A stretch of DNA of 64,000 nt. It comes from Mycolicibacterium hodleri. GTDB lineage: Bacteria; Actinomycetota; Actinomycetes; Mycobacteriales; Mycobacteriaceae. Of this stretch, positions 42,789 to 54,210 are shown in pieces. Below the pieces are notes generated by a model that ran no database searches, was not told where the DNA came from, and saw only the letters and a program-made list of their open reading frames with translations. Positions within the stretch are counted from its first letter, which is position 1. Each line of letters starts with the position of its first letter. The translations under genes were made by a program, and so were the position numbers. The stretch lies in contig NZ_JACKTL010000036.1 in NCBI RefSeq assembly GCF_025822245.1, forward strand, positions 62,285 to 126,284, written 5' to 3'.

Positions 42789-45134
42789 GTGCCAAAGATC
42801 GCGCCCAAGACGAAAGACCGATCCTCTGGTCGGCTGAGCAGTCGATTCTGGAAGCTGCTCGGCGCCAGTACGGACAAGAACCAAGCCCAGTCGATGGACC
42901 TGGTGCGCGCATCGGCGGAGTTCGACGACAAGGCCGCGGACCTCGACGACGAGAAGCTGGTGCAGGCCGCCAAGCTTCTCGACCTCACCGGCCTCGCCGA
43001 GTCGTCGGACATCCCGCAGTTCCTGGCCATCGCCCGGGAGGCCTCCGAGCGCGCGACGACGTTGCGGCCGTTCGACGTTCAGCTGCTCGGCGCGCTGCGC
43101 ATGCTGGCCGGCGACGTCGTCGAGATGGCAACCGGCGAGGGCAAGACCCTGGCCGGTGCGATTGCCGCCGCCGGCTACGCGATCGCGGGTCGCAGCGTGC
43201 ACGTCATCTCCGTCAACGACTACCTCGCCCGCCGTGACGCCGAATGGATGGGACCGCTGCTGGAGGCGATGGGCCTGACCGTCGGGTGGATCACCGCCGA
43301 GTCGACCGCCGACGAGCGGCGCGCCGCCTACGCCTGCAACGTCACCTACGCATCGGTCAACGAGATCGGCTTCGACGTGCTGCGCGACCAGTTGGTCACC
43401 GACGTCGCCGACCTGGTCTCGCCCGATCCGGACGTCGCGCTCATCGACGAGGCCGACTCGGTGCTCGTCGACGAGGCCCTGGTGCCGCTGGTGCTGGCGG
43501 GCACCACGCACCGCGAAACCCCGCGCCTGGAGATCATCCGGATGGTCGGGGAACTGGTCTCCGGCAAGGACTACGAAGCCGACGCCGACCGCCGCAACGT
43601 GCACCTCACCGACGTCGGCGCGCGCAAGCTCGAAAAGGCGCTCGGTGGCGTCGACATCTACTCCGAGGAGAACGTCAGCACCACGCTCACCGAGATCAAC
43701 GTGGCCCTGCACGCGCACGTGCTGCTGCAGCGCGACGTGCACTACATCGTCCGCGACGGCCGGGTGCAGCTCATCAACGCCTCCCGTGGCCGCATCGCGC
43801 AGCTGCAGCGCTGGCCCGACGGACTGCAGGCTGCCGTCGAGGCCAAGGAGGGCATCGAGACGACGGAAACCGGCGAGGTGCTCGACACCATCACCGTGCA
43901 GGCACTGATCAACCGCTACCCGAGGGTGTGCGGGATGACCGGTACCGCGCTGGCCGCCGGCGAACAGCTGCGCCAGTTCTACAAGCTCGGCGTCTCGCCG
44001 ATTCCGCCGAACACGCCGAACGTCCGCGAGGACGACGTCGACCGCGTCTACATCACGGCCGCCGCGAAGATCGACGCCGTCATCGACCACATCAAGACCG
44101 TTCACGCGACCGGCCAGCCCGTGCTCGTCGGCACCCGCGACGTCGCCGAATCCGAGGAGCTGCACGAACGGCTGGTCAAGGCCGGTGTTCCCGCCGTCGT
44201 GCTGAACGCCAAGAACGACGAGGAGGAGGCGCGCGTCATCGCCGAGGCCGGTCAGCTGAACTCGGTGACCGTGTCCACGCAGATCGCCGGTCGCGGTACC
44301 GACATCCGTCTCGGGGGCTCCGACGAGGAGGGCCACGACGACGTCGCCAAGCTCGGCGGACTGCACGTCATCGGCACGGGTCGTCACCACACCGAACGAC
44401 TGGACAACCAGTTGCGTGGCCGGGCCGGCCGCCAGGGCGATCCCGGCTCGTCGGTGTTCTTCTCCAGCTGGGAGGACGACGTGGTCGTCTCCCACCTCGA
44501 CCCGGAGAAGCTTCCGACGGCGACCGACCTGGAGAACGGAGACGGCCGCGTCATCGACTCGAAGGCCGCCCAGCTCCTCGAACACGCTCAGCGCATCGCC
44601 GAGGGCCGGTTGCTCGACGTGCACGCCAACACCTGGCGGTACAACCAGCTGGTCGCCCAGCAGCGCGCCATTCTGGTGGAACGACGGAACACGTTGCTGC
44701 GCACGGCAACCGCCCGCGAGGAACTGGCCGAACGCTCGCCGGAGCGCTACGCGGAACTCCTGGAGACGCTGGACGAGGAGCGGCTGGAGACGATCAGCCG
44801 CAAGATCATGCTCTACCACCTCGACCGCGGCTGGGCCGACCACCAGGCCTACCTGTCCGACATCCGCGAGAGCATCCACCTGCGCGCCCTCGGCAGGCAG
44901 AATCCGCTCGACGAATTCCACCGCCTCGCCGTCGACGCGTTCGCGTCCCTGGCTGCCGACGCGATCGAGGCGGCGCAGCAGACCTTCGAGACCGCCAACG
45001 TCGTCGAGGACGAGCAGGGCCTCGATCTGTCGAAACTCGCACGGCCGACCTCGACGTGGACGTACATGATTCACGACAACCCGTTGTCGGAGGACTCCAT
45101 GTCTGCACTGAGCCTGCCGGGGGTGTTCCGCTAG
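42789..45134 (+). CDS. secA2: Accessory Sec translocase ATPase SecA2
   Basis: 781 aa from GTG at 42789; known mycobacterial SecA2 proteins are ~780-785 aa. Walker [12 protein letters not shown] at ~113, DEAD-like [13 protein letters not shown] at ~217, [23 protein letters not shown]-type [16 protein letters not shown], and [21 protein letters not shown] of NBD2 are all present, so both nucleotide domains are intact. The C-terminal zinc/SecB tail of SecA1 is missing, as in all SecA2 proteins. Role: exports a subset of proteins with SecYEG, including proteins without a classical signal. The stop overlaps the -10 box of pgsA2. Confidence 0.97.
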   Translation: MPKIAPKTKDRSSGRLSSRFWKLLGASTDKNQAQSMDLVRASAEFDDKAADLDDEKLVQAAKLLDLTGLAESSDIPQFLAIAREASERATTLRPFDVQLLGALRMLAGDVVEMATGEGKTLAGAIAAAGYAIAGRSVHVISVNDYLARRDAEWMGPLLEAMGLTVGWITAESTADERRAAYACNVTYASVNEIGFDVLRDQLVTDVADLVSPDPDVALIDEADSVLVDEALVPLVLAGTTHRETPRLEIIRMVGELVSGKDYEADADRRNVHLTDVGARKLEKALGGVDIYSEENVSTTLTEINVALHAHVLLQRDVHYIVRDGRVQLINASRGRIAQLQRWPDGLQAAVEAKEGIETTETGEVLDTITVQALINRYPRVCGMTGTALAAGEQLRQFYKLGVSPIPPNTPNVREDDVDRVYITAAAKIDAVIDHIKTVHATGQPVLVGTRDVAESEELHERLVKAGVPAVVLNAKNDEEEARVIAEAGQLNSVTVSTQIAGRGTDIRLGGSDEEGHDDVAKLGGLHVIGTGRHHTERLDNQLRGRAGRQGDPGSSVFFSSWEDDVVVSHLDPEKLPTATDLENGDGRVIDSKAAQLLEHAQRIAEGRLLDVHANTWRYNQLVAQQRAILVERRNTLLRTATAREELAERSPERYAELLETLDEERLETISRKIMLYHLDRGWADHQAYLSDIRESIHLRALGRQNPLDEFHRLAVDAFASLAADAIEAAQQTFETANVVEDEQGLDLSKLARPTSTWTYMIHDNPLSEDSMSALSLPGVFR

Positions 45135-45137
45135 GTT
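45132..45137 (+). promoter_or_regulatory. Leaderless-type -10 box for pgsA2
   Basis: TAGGTT begins with the secA2 stop codon and lies 6 nt before the ATG at 45144, so pgsA2 and the genes after it can start independently of secA2. Confidence 0.55.
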
Positions 45138-45143
45138 CATGGC

Positions 45144-45752
45144 ATGGCTGAGCCCGAAGCGGTGCAGGGCGCAGATCGCGTTCTGACCATTCCCAACGCG
45201 CTCAGCGTGCTGCGGCTGATCCTGGTCCCCGTCTTCATCTACCTCCTACTGGTCGGCGCTGTGGCGTGGGCCGTCGCGGTGCTCATGTTCAGCGGCTTCT
45301 CCGACTGGGCCGACGGCAAGATCGCCCGACTGTTCGACAACCAGTCCTCGCGGCTCGGTGCGCTGCTCGATCCGGCCGTCGACCGCATCTACATGATCGT
45401 GATCCCGGTGGCGATGGCCGTCGACGGCATCGTGCCCTGGTGGTTGGTGGGGACGTTGATCGGACGCGACGTCGTCCTGGCGTTGACACTGCCGATTCTG
45501 CGCAGCCGTGGGCTGACCGCGCTGACCGTCACCTACGTCGGCAAGGCCGCCACGTTTGCGTTGATGTCGGGGTTCCCGCTGGTGCTGCTGGGACAGTGGG
45601 ATGCGTTGTGGAGCAGGGTGATCCTGGCCATCGGCTGGGCCTTCCTGGGGTGGGGGATGGCGATGTACCTGTGGTCGGGGGTGCTGTACCTGCTGCAGAC
45701 CGCGATGGTGGTCCGGCAGGTGCCCCGCCGGGTCGCCGGGAGACGTGTCTGA
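45144..45752 (+). CDS. pgsA2: CDP-alcohol phosphatidyltransferase PgsA2
   Basis: 202 aa, about five or six membrane helices. The family motif D-G-x2-A-R-x9-G-x3-D-x3-D is complete as DGKIARLFDNQSSRLGALLD plus PAVD (residues ~57-80), holding the Mg2+ and catalytic Asp. NALSVLRLILVPVF is the standard first helix. Known: the M. tuberculosis counterpart is Rv1822 (PgsA2). Whether it makes phosphatidylglycerol phosphate, cardiolipin or another lipid is not settled from sequence. It overlaps the DUF881 gene by 8 nt and heads a membrane-protein operon. Confidence 0.9.
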   Translation: MAEPEAVQGADRVLTIPNALSVLRLILVPVFIYLLLVGAVAWAVAVLMFSGFSDWADGKIARLFDNQSSRLGALLDPAVDRIYMIVIPVAMAVDGIVPWWLVGTLIGRDVVLALTLPILRSRGLTALTVTYVGKAATFALMSGFPLVLLGQWDALWSRVILAIGWAFLGWGMAMYLWSGVLYLLQTAMVVRQVPRRVAGRRV

Positions 45753-46668
45753 CGGCGAGCGCGCGCTCGGCGGCTACAGCCCGGACGCCGGACGCAATGC
45801 TCACGAGGCGGGCGCACCGACGACGATTCCGGTGCCGTCACTGCTGCGGTCGCTCTTGTCCGAACACCTCGACCCCGGGTATGCCGCCGCGGCCGAGCGA
45901 CGCGCCTCGGCATCGGCTGCCACCACGTCCCGGCCCGTCGCAACCTGGGGCTGGAAGATCCTGGCGGGGCTGCTGGTGACCGCGGTGTTCGCCGCGGCCG
46001 CGGCGCAGGCGACGTCCGTCGCTCCCGCGACCCAGGAGACCCGGCAGGTGCTGGCGACCGGGGTGCGTAACGCCCAGCAGGCCACCGATCGGGGCACCGA
46101 CCGCCGCGACGCGCTCGCCGGGCAGGTCGAATCGGAACGCCGGGAGCGACTCGCGGGCGACGAGCAGGGCCGTCGGCTGCTGGCCGACCTCGACGTGGCC
46201 GAGTTCGCCGCCGGGGCCACCGCGGTGCACGGACCGGGGTTGAACGTCACCGTCACCGAGGCCAGTGGCGCCCGCGACCTGAGCGACGTGTCCAAGCAAC
46301 GCGTCGCCGGCAGCCCACAGGTGATCCTCGACCGCGACCTTCAACTGGTGGTCGACTCGCTGTGGGTCAGCGGTGCCGAGGCCATCGCCATCGGGACCGT
46401 CCGCATCGGTCCCAACGTGACGATCCGGCAGGCCGGCGGCGGTCTCCTGGTCGACAACCAGCCCATCGGCAACCCGTACGTCGTGCGCGCCGTCGGCCCT
46501 CCGCACACCATGGGTGACGCGTTCGACCAGAGCGCGGGTCTTCAGCGGCTGCGCAACCTCGAGGCGATCTACGGGGTCACCGTCACCGTCAGTGAAGCCG
46601 ACGACCTCTCGCTGCCTGCCGGTTCGGTGCGAGAAATCAACTTCGCCAAGGAGATTGGGCCCAAATGA
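45745..46668 (+). CDS. DUF881 membrane-anchored protein (Rv1823-like)
   Basis: 307 aa from GTG at 45745, the same length as Rv1823. One membrane helix at ~73-95 (WKILAGLLVTAVFAAAAAQA), then a coiled segment and an outside DUF881 domain: GPGLNVTVTEASG, VILDRDLQLVVDSLWVSGAE and NVTIRQAGGG. Known: DUF881 proteins occur beside sbp and the cell-division cluster in many actinobacteria and firmicutes; exact role unknown. Flanked by pgsA2 (8-nt overlap) and sbp (4-nt overlap), so the three are translated as one operon. Confidence 0.85.
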   Translation: MSDGERALGGYSPDAGRNAHEAGAPTTIPVPSLLRSLLSEHLDPGYAAAAERRASASAATTSRPVATWGWKILAGLLVTAVFAAAAAQATSVAPATQETRQVLATGVRNAQQATDRGTDRRDALAGQVESERRERLAGDEQGRRLLADLDVAEFAAGATAVHGPGLNVTVTEASGARDLSDVSKQRVAGSPQVILDRDLQLVVDSLWVSGAEAIAIGTVRIGPNVTIRQAGGGLLVDNQPIGNPYVVRAVGPPHTMGDAFDQSAGLQRLRNLEAIYGVTVTVSEADDLSLPAGSVREINFAKEIGPK

Positions 46669-46997
46669 TCGGAATTGCGGCGCTCGTCGTCGGCATCGTC
46701 CTCGGTCTGGTGTTCCATCCCAGCGTGCCCGAGGCGATCCAGCCGTACCTGCCGATCGCGGTCGTCGCCGCGCTCGACGCGGTGTTCGGCGGGCTGCGGG
46801 CGTACCTCGAGCGCATCTTCGACGCCAAGGTCTTCGTGGTGTCGTTCGTCTTCAACGTGCTCGTCGCCACGTTGATCGTCTTCGTCGGCGACCAACTCGG
46901 GGTGGGCACGCAACTCTCGACCGCCATCATCGTCGTGCTCGGCATCAGAATCTTCGGCAACGCCGCCGCCCTGCGGCGCAGACTGTTCGGGGCGTGA
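46665..46997 (+). CDS. Small basic protein Sbp (DUF1290, Rv1824-like)
   Basis: 110 aa with three membrane helices: GIAALVVGIVLGLVFH, YLPIAVVAALDAVFGGLRAY and VVSFVFNVLVATLIVFVGDQL, and a basic end AALRRRLFGA. The DAVFGGLRAYLERIFD signature is DUF1290. Known: Sbp genes lie next to DUF881 proteins and divisome genes in Gram-positive bacteria. Starts on ATGA with the preceding gene and ends on GTGA with the next, so stoichiometric expression is likely. Function in envelope growth is inferred from this partnership. Confidence 0.85.
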   Translation: MIGIAALVVGIVLGLVFHPSVPEAIQPYLPIAVVAALDAVFGGLRAYLERIFDAKVFVVSFVFNVLVATLIVFVGDQLGVGTQLSTAIIVVLGIRIFGNAAALRRRLFGA

Positions 46998-47788
46998 GCA
47001 TGTCTGATTCCCACCCGTCGCCCGCGACCGACCCGGGCCACGTCCCCGAGCACGGCAGACACGAACTGCCCGACGACGCGCCGCGCCCCCGCCCGCGCCG
47101 CCAGATGGCGTTCGGTGCGCTCGCCGTCGTGCTGTGCCTGCTGCTGGGGGTGGCGATCGTCACCCAGGCGCGGCAGACCGAGTCCGGCGACTCGTTGGAG
47201 ACTGCCCGCCCGGCCGACCTGCTGGTCCTGCTCGACTCGCTGCAGCAGCGCGAAGCTGCACTCAACACCGAGGTGGCCGACCTGCAGCGGACGCTCGAGT
47301 CGCTGCGCTCCTCCGGCACCGACGACCAGGCCGCCATCGAGAACGCGCGGGCCCGGCTGGCCGCGCTGTCGATCCTGATCGGGACCGTCGCCGCGACGGG
47401 TCCCGGTGTGACGATCACCATCGACGACGTCGCGCCGGGGGTGTCGCCGGAGACCATGCTCGACGTCGTCAACGAGCTGAGGGCGGCCGGCGCGGAGGCC
47501 ATGCAGGTGAGTTCGGCGGGCCAGCCGCCGGTGCGGTTGGGCGTCGACTCCTGGGTGGTGGGGTCACCCGGTGCCCTGGTCGTCGACGGCACCACCTTGT
47601 CGCCGCCCTATTCCATTCTCGCCATTGGCGATCCCGCGACGCTGTCGGCGGCGATGAACATCCCGGGCGGGGCCGTCGACGGCGTCGAACGGGTCGGCGG
47701 CACAATGTCGGTGCAGCAGGCGGACGTGGTGAACGTGACCGCCTTGCGGCAACCGAAACCCCGCCAATACGCTCAGCCAGACAAGTGA
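46994..47788 (+). CDS. DUF881 membrane-anchored protein (Rv1825-like)
   Basis: 264 aa from GTG at 46994 (an ATG two codons later is possible). A Pro/Arg-rich cytoplasmic start, one membrane helix (FGALAVVLCLLLGVAIV), a coiled coil (LLVLLDSLQQREAALNTEVA, then DLQRTLESLR), then the DUF881 domain: GPGVTITIDDVAPG, VVNELRAAGAEAMQVSSAG, PYSILAIGD. Same design as the other DUF881 gene, so the two are likely partners, perhaps as a hetero-oligomer around Sbp. It ends 16 bp before gcvH. Confidence 0.85.
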   Translation: MSMSDSHPSPATDPGHVPEHGRHELPDDAPRPRPRRQMAFGALAVVLCLLLGVAIVTQARQTESGDSLETARPADLLVLLDSLQQREAALNTEVADLQRTLESLRSSGTDDQAAIENARARLAALSILIGTVAATGPGVTITIDDVAPGVSPETMLDVVNELRAAGAEAMQVSSAGQPPVRLGVDSWVVGSPGALVVDGTTLSPPYSILAIGDPATLSAAMNIPGGAVDGVERVGGTMSVQQADVVNVTALRQPKPRQYAQPDK

Positions 47789-47804
47789 GCACACGAGGAG
47801 CCCA

Positions 47805-48200
47805 GTGAGCGAGATTCCGTCCGACCTTTACTACACCGAGGACCACGAATGGGTGCGTCGGACCGGCGACGACACGGTTCGCGTCGGCATCACCGACTAC
47901 GCCCAGGCGGCGCTCGGCGACGTCGTCTTCGTGGAGCTTCCCGACGTCGACGCCGAGGTGACGGCCGGCGGCGAGTTCGGCACCGTCGAGTCGACCAAGT
48001 CGAACTCGGATCTGTTCGCACCGATCACCGCCAAAGTCGTTGCCGTCAACGGTGAAGTGGCCGACGCCCCGGAGCTGGTGAACTCCGACCCGTACGGCGC
48101 CGGATGGCTCATCGACCTGCAGGTCGACGCCGCTGCCCTGACCGAGGCACTCGACGGTCTGCTCGACGCGGACGCCTACGGCGCGACCCTCGACGAATGA
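47805..48200 (+). CDS. gcvH: Glycine cleavage system H protein
   Basis: 131 aa. The lipoyl-accepting lysine is residue 65 in TVESTKSNSDLFAPI (family motif ESTKS-SD). DHEWVRRTGDDTVRVGITDY near the start is diagnostic. It carries the aminomethyl group between GcvP, GcvT and Lpd. GTG at 47805 is behind GAGGAG. It lies on the same strand as gcvP (51246) but separated by garA, ftsR, BFN and a MerR gene; gcvT is not in the window. Confidence 0.97.
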   Translation: MSEIPSDLYYTEDHEWVRRTGDDTVRVGITDYAQAALGDVVFVELPDVDAEVTAGGEFGTVESTKSNSDLFAPITAKVVAVNGEVADAPELVNSDPYGAGWLIDLQVDAAALTEALDGLLDADAYGATLDE

Positions 48201-48253
48201 GAAATTGCGGCGGTGATCCGGTGGTGGTTGTCACGGTGATCGTCGGTCCGCGG

Positions 48254-48259
48254 TACGGT
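48254..48259 (+). promoter_or_regulatory. Possible -10 box for garA
   Basis: TACGGT with a TTGTCA 20 nt upstream (48228-48233), a long spacer. Leader would be ~73 nt with AAGGAG before the GTG at 48339. Confidence 0.35.
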
Positions 48260-48338
48260 CGTCTCCAGATGCATGACGGCTGGCGTCACGCCGGCGCGTC
48301 TGCCAACCATCGCCACAGCAGCCAGTAAGGAGCACCGG

Positions 48339-48821
48339 GTGACGGACAACACCACCAGTTCGGGAGCGGATCAGTCCGAGGAGGAAGTGACGGTCGAAAC
48401 GACGTCGGTCTTCCGATCGGACTTCCTCAACGAATTGGACGCCCCGCCAGCGACCAGCGGTGAGAGCGCCGTGTCGGGAGTCGAGGGGCTGCCCGCGGGC
48501 TCGGCGCTCCTCGTCGTCAAGCGTGGACCCAACGCCGGGTCGCGCTTCCTGCTCGACCAGGCCAGGACGTCGGCCGGTCGGCACCCCGACAGCGACATCT
48601 TCCTCGACGACGTGACGGTCAGCCGCCGGCACGCGGAGTTCCGGCTCGAGTCCGGCGAGTTCCAGGTCGTCGACGTCGGCAGCCTCAACGGCACCTACGT
48701 CAACCGCGAGCCCGTGGACTCCGCGGTGCTGGCCAACGGCGACGAGGTCCAGATCGGCAAGTTCCGACTGGTCTTCCTCACCGGGCCCAAGGGAGACGGC
48801 GACGGCGGTTCCGGTAGCTGA
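48339..48821 (+). CDS. garA: FHA-domain metabolic regulator GarA
   Basis: 160 aa. The phospho-acceptor motif VETTSVF has Thr21 and Thr22 (numbered from the GTG at 48339), matching the PknG and PknB sites of GarA. FHA domain at ~55-145: [25 protein letters not shown] and NGTYVN with the phosphate-binding Arg, Ser and Asn. Known: unphosphorylated GarA inhibits 2-oxoglutarate decarboxylase and NAD-glutamate dehydrogenase and activates glutamate synthase; phosphorylation makes it bind itself and switch off. Start overlaps nothing upstream; ftsR follows by TGATG. Confidence 0.97.
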   Translation: MTDNTTSSGADQSEEEVTVETTSVFRSDFLNELDAPPATSGESAVSGVEGLPAGSALLVVKRGPNAGSRFLLDQARTSAGRHPDSDIFLDDVTVSRRHAEFRLESGEFQVVDVGSLNGTYVNREPVDSAVLANGDEVQIGKFRLVFLTGPKGDGDGGSGS

Positions 48822-49558
48822 TGACCGCCCCCGACACCCCAGCGCTTGCCGGGATGTCGATCGGAGCGGTCCTGGAATCGCTGCGACCCGACTTTCCGGA
48901 CGTGACCATCTCCAAGATTCGGTTCTTGGAGGCCGAAGGACTGGTCACGCCGCAGCGCTCGGGGTCGGGATACCGGCGGTTCACTGCCTACGACTGTGCG
49001 CGTCTGCGGTTCATCCTGACGGCGCAACGCGACCATTACCTGCCGCTCAAGGTCATCAAGGCACAGCTCGACTCACAGCCTGACGGGGCGCTGCCGGAGA
49101 CCGGAACCAGTTACGGCGTACCGCGATTGGTGCAGGTCTCCGCCGAGGACGGTGCGGGCCAGAGCACATACGACACCGCCGCGGTGGCACCGGCCCAGGT
49201 TCGGTTGAGCCGCGAGGATCTGTTGTCGCGGTCGGGCGTCGACGAGGAATTGCTGGGCGCGCTCATCAAGGCCGGTGTCGTGACGTCGGGTCCCGGCGGA
49301 TTCTTCGACGAGCACATGGTGGTCACCGCGCAATGCGCGAAGGCGCTGGCCGACTACGGCGTGGAACCCCGGCACCTGCGGGCGTTCCGTTCGGCGGCGG
49401 ATAGGCAGTCGGATTTGATCGCGCAGATCGCCGGGCCAGTGGTCAAGGCGGGTGCCCGAGATCGGGCCGACGACCTGGCGCGCGAGGTCGCCGCGCTGGC
49501 CATCACGCTGCACACGTCACTGATCAAGTCCGCCGTGCGCGACGTTCTCGATCGCTGA
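48821..49558 (+). CDS. ftsR: MerR-type cell-division regulator FtsR
   Basis: 245 aa. Winged HTH at ~10-75: [20 protein letters not shown], then [20 protein letters not shown], the MerR arrangement with a Y-R-R-F recognition start. The C-terminal part is helical ([34 protein letters not shown]) and would make the dimer. Known: the corynebacterial and M. tuberculosis (Rv1828) counterparts regulate ftsZ and related division genes. ATG at 48821 overlaps the garA stop, so the two are translated together. Confidence 0.93.
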   Translation: MTAPDTPALAGMSIGAVLESLRPDFPDVTISKIRFLEAEGLVTPQRSGSGYRRFTAYDCARLRFILTAQRDHYLPLKVIKAQLDSQPDGALPETGTSYGVPRLVQVSAEDGAGQSTYDTAAVAPAQVRLSREDLLSRSGVDEELLGALIKAGVVTSGPGGFFDEHMVVTAQCAKALADYGVEPRHLRAFRSAADRQSDLIAQIAGPVVKAGARDRADDLAREVAALAITLHTSLIKSAVRDVLDR

Positions 49559-49562
49559 GGAT

Positions 49563-49568
49563 TAGACT
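49563..49568 (+). promoter_or_regulatory. Possible -10 box for the BFN gene
   Basis: TAGACT just after the ftsR stop, giving a leader of ~43 nt that contains GGAGGG before the ATG at 49618. Confidence 0.4.
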
Positions 49569-49617
49569 CGGCTCAACGGTTTGACGACCGGCTTTCAGGC
49601 GCGGAGGGCAGACATAG

Positions 49618-50112
49618 ATGGGCGAGGTTCGAGTAATCGGCATTCGCGTGGAACAGCCTCAGAACCAGCCGGTTCTGCTGCTGCGAGAGTCCAACGGCGA
49701 CCGTTATCTTCCGATCTGGATCGGACAGACCGAGGCGCAGGCAATAGCGCTGGAACAGCAGGGGGTCGAGCCGGCCCGCCCGCTCACCCACGACCTGATC
49801 CGCGATCTGATTACCGCCCTTGGGCATTCGCTCAAGGAAGTGCGGATCGTCGACCTGCAGGAAGGCACGTTCTACGCCGACCTCATCTTCGACCGTGACA
49901 TCAAGGTCTCGGCGCGGCCCTCGGATTCGGTGGCCATCGCCATGCGGGCCGGGGTGCCGATCTACGTCGAGGAGGCCGTGCTGGCCGAGGCGGGCCTGTT
50001 GATCCCCGACGAGTCCGACGAAGAGCCCACCGGTGCGGTTCGCGAGGACGAGGTCGAGAAGTTCAAGGAGTTCCTCGACAGCGTCTCGCCCGACGACTTC
50101 AAGGCCACGTAA
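49618..50112 (+). CDS. Bifunctional-nuclease (BFN) domain protein (Rv1829-like)
   Basis: 164 aa, length of Rv1829. BFN/PF02577 features: VRVIGIRVEQPQNQPVLLL, GDRYLPIWIGQTEAQAIALE, THDLIRDLITALG and LIFDRDIKVSARPSDSVAIA with conserved acidic residues, and an acidic tail. Known: the family contains plant proteins with DNase/RNase activity and bacterial members of uncertain function. Here it sits between two MerR-type regulators, and I see no clue to a specific partner. A hairpin follows the stop. Confidence 0.85.
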   Translation: MGEVRVIGIRVEQPQNQPVLLLRESNGDRYLPIWIGQTEAQAIALEQQGVEPARPLTHDLIRDLITALGHSLKEVRIVDLQEGTFYADLIFDRDIKVSARPSDSVAIAMRAGVPIYVEEAVLAEAGLLIPDESDEEPTGAVREDEVEKFKEFLDSVSPDDFKAT

Positions 50113-50119
50113 TTCGGCC

Positions 50120-50146
50120 ACGCGTCCGCGATAGTCACGGATGCGT
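50120..50146 (+). terminator. Terminator candidate after the BFN gene
   Basis: ACGCGTCCG / CGGATGCGT, a 9-bp stem with one G-T pair and a 9-nt loop, 8 nt after the stop. No T-run. Confidence 0.4.
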
Positions 50147-50229
50147 CTCACGCTCTCGACACGCGGAGTCGGTTTCGTCGATACATGTCGCGGGCAGCCA
50201 TACTTTGAATCGCTACGAGGGGCAGTGAG

Positions 50230-50256
50230 TGTCGAGCAGGAAGCGTATGCTCGACA
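50230..50256. promoter_or_regulatory. Inverted repeat upstream of the MerR gene
   Basis: TGTCGAGCA (50230-50238) and TGCTCGACA (50248-50256): perfect 9-bp arms with a 9-nt spacer, ~86 bp before the start. A candidate binding site for this MerR protein or for FtsR. Confidence 0.5.
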
Positions 50257-50341
50257 TACTCGAGAGCTCGGAGCAAACGTGTTGAGTCGTCGTTGATGGC
50301 TGCCACGCATGGATCCAGTTCGATCGGCGAGAGGATGGGCA

Positions 50342-50965
<624 letters not shown>

Positions 50966-50990
50966 CAGAGCCCTCTCGAGGCGGTGCGGG

Positions 50991-50996
50991 TAGACT
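50991..50996 (+). promoter_or_regulatory. -10 box of the riboswitch-gcvP transcript
   Basis: TAGACT; transcription would begin near 51003, about 10 nt before the first riboswitch stem. Confidence 0.5.
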
Positions 50997-51012
50997 CGAC
51001 GACGCATCGCCC

Positions 51013-51204
51013 CCGCGCGGGAGAGTTCCGTGGCCGCCAGCCACGGACGCCGAAGGAGCAACACCTCTCCGTCAACCTCTCAGGCACCAGGACCGCGCGG
51101 AGCCACGATGCCTCTGGAAAGTGGTGAGCTCGACTCACCCGCCCATGGGGAAAGGCCCGACCGGCCGAATCTCTCAGGCACCCGTTACGGGCCGACGACA
51201 GAGG
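51013..51204 (+). promoter_or_regulatory. Tandem glycine riboswitch (gcvT element)
   Basis: Two aptamers. First: P1 CCGCGCGG at 51013-51020 pairs with CCGCGCGG at 51093-51100; inside are GGAGAG, CGCCGAAGGAGCAA and CTCTCAGGCACC in the standard order. Second: P1 CCTCTG at 51111-51116 pairs with CAGAGG at 51199-51204, with GCCGAATCTCTCAGGCACC inside. The core sequences are those of the glycine riboswitch. An expression platform follows: GGACC near 51209 can pair with GGTCC near 51238, next to the AGAGG ribosome site. In mycobacteria this element turns gcvP on when glycine is plentiful; direction here is inferred. Confidence 0.92.
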
Positions 51205-51245
51205 GGGAGGACCGCAAGCGGTTCCACGCTCTGAGAGGTCCTTCC

Positions 51246-54128
<2,883 letters not shown>

Positions 54129-54136
54129 GGCACCCT

Positions 54137-54203
54137 CCCCGCGAGCAGACGGAAAGGGCCCTCATTTCCTAGGAATGAGGGCCCTTTCCGTCTGCTCGCG
54201 GGG
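54137..54203. terminator. Bidirectional terminator, 30-bp perfect stem
   Basis: Arms 54137-54166 and 54174-54203 pair without a mismatch over 30 bp, with a 7-nt loop TCCTAGG. It is exactly between the convergent gcvP (stop 54128) and the VWA gene (stop 54211). No T-run on either side. Confidence 0.8.
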
Positions 54204-54210
54204 GTCGGGA

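Noticed and set aside
41577..45140. A 1187-codon minus-strand open frame opposite secA2
   Set aside because: It mirrors secA2, lacks any family-like motif, and arises from GC-rich third-codon bias; secA2 itself is unmistakable.
51030..51245. N-terminal extension of gcvP through the riboswitch
   Set aside because: The region folds as two glycine aptamers and the extra residues do not resemble any P protein; GTG at 51246 begins the conserved start.
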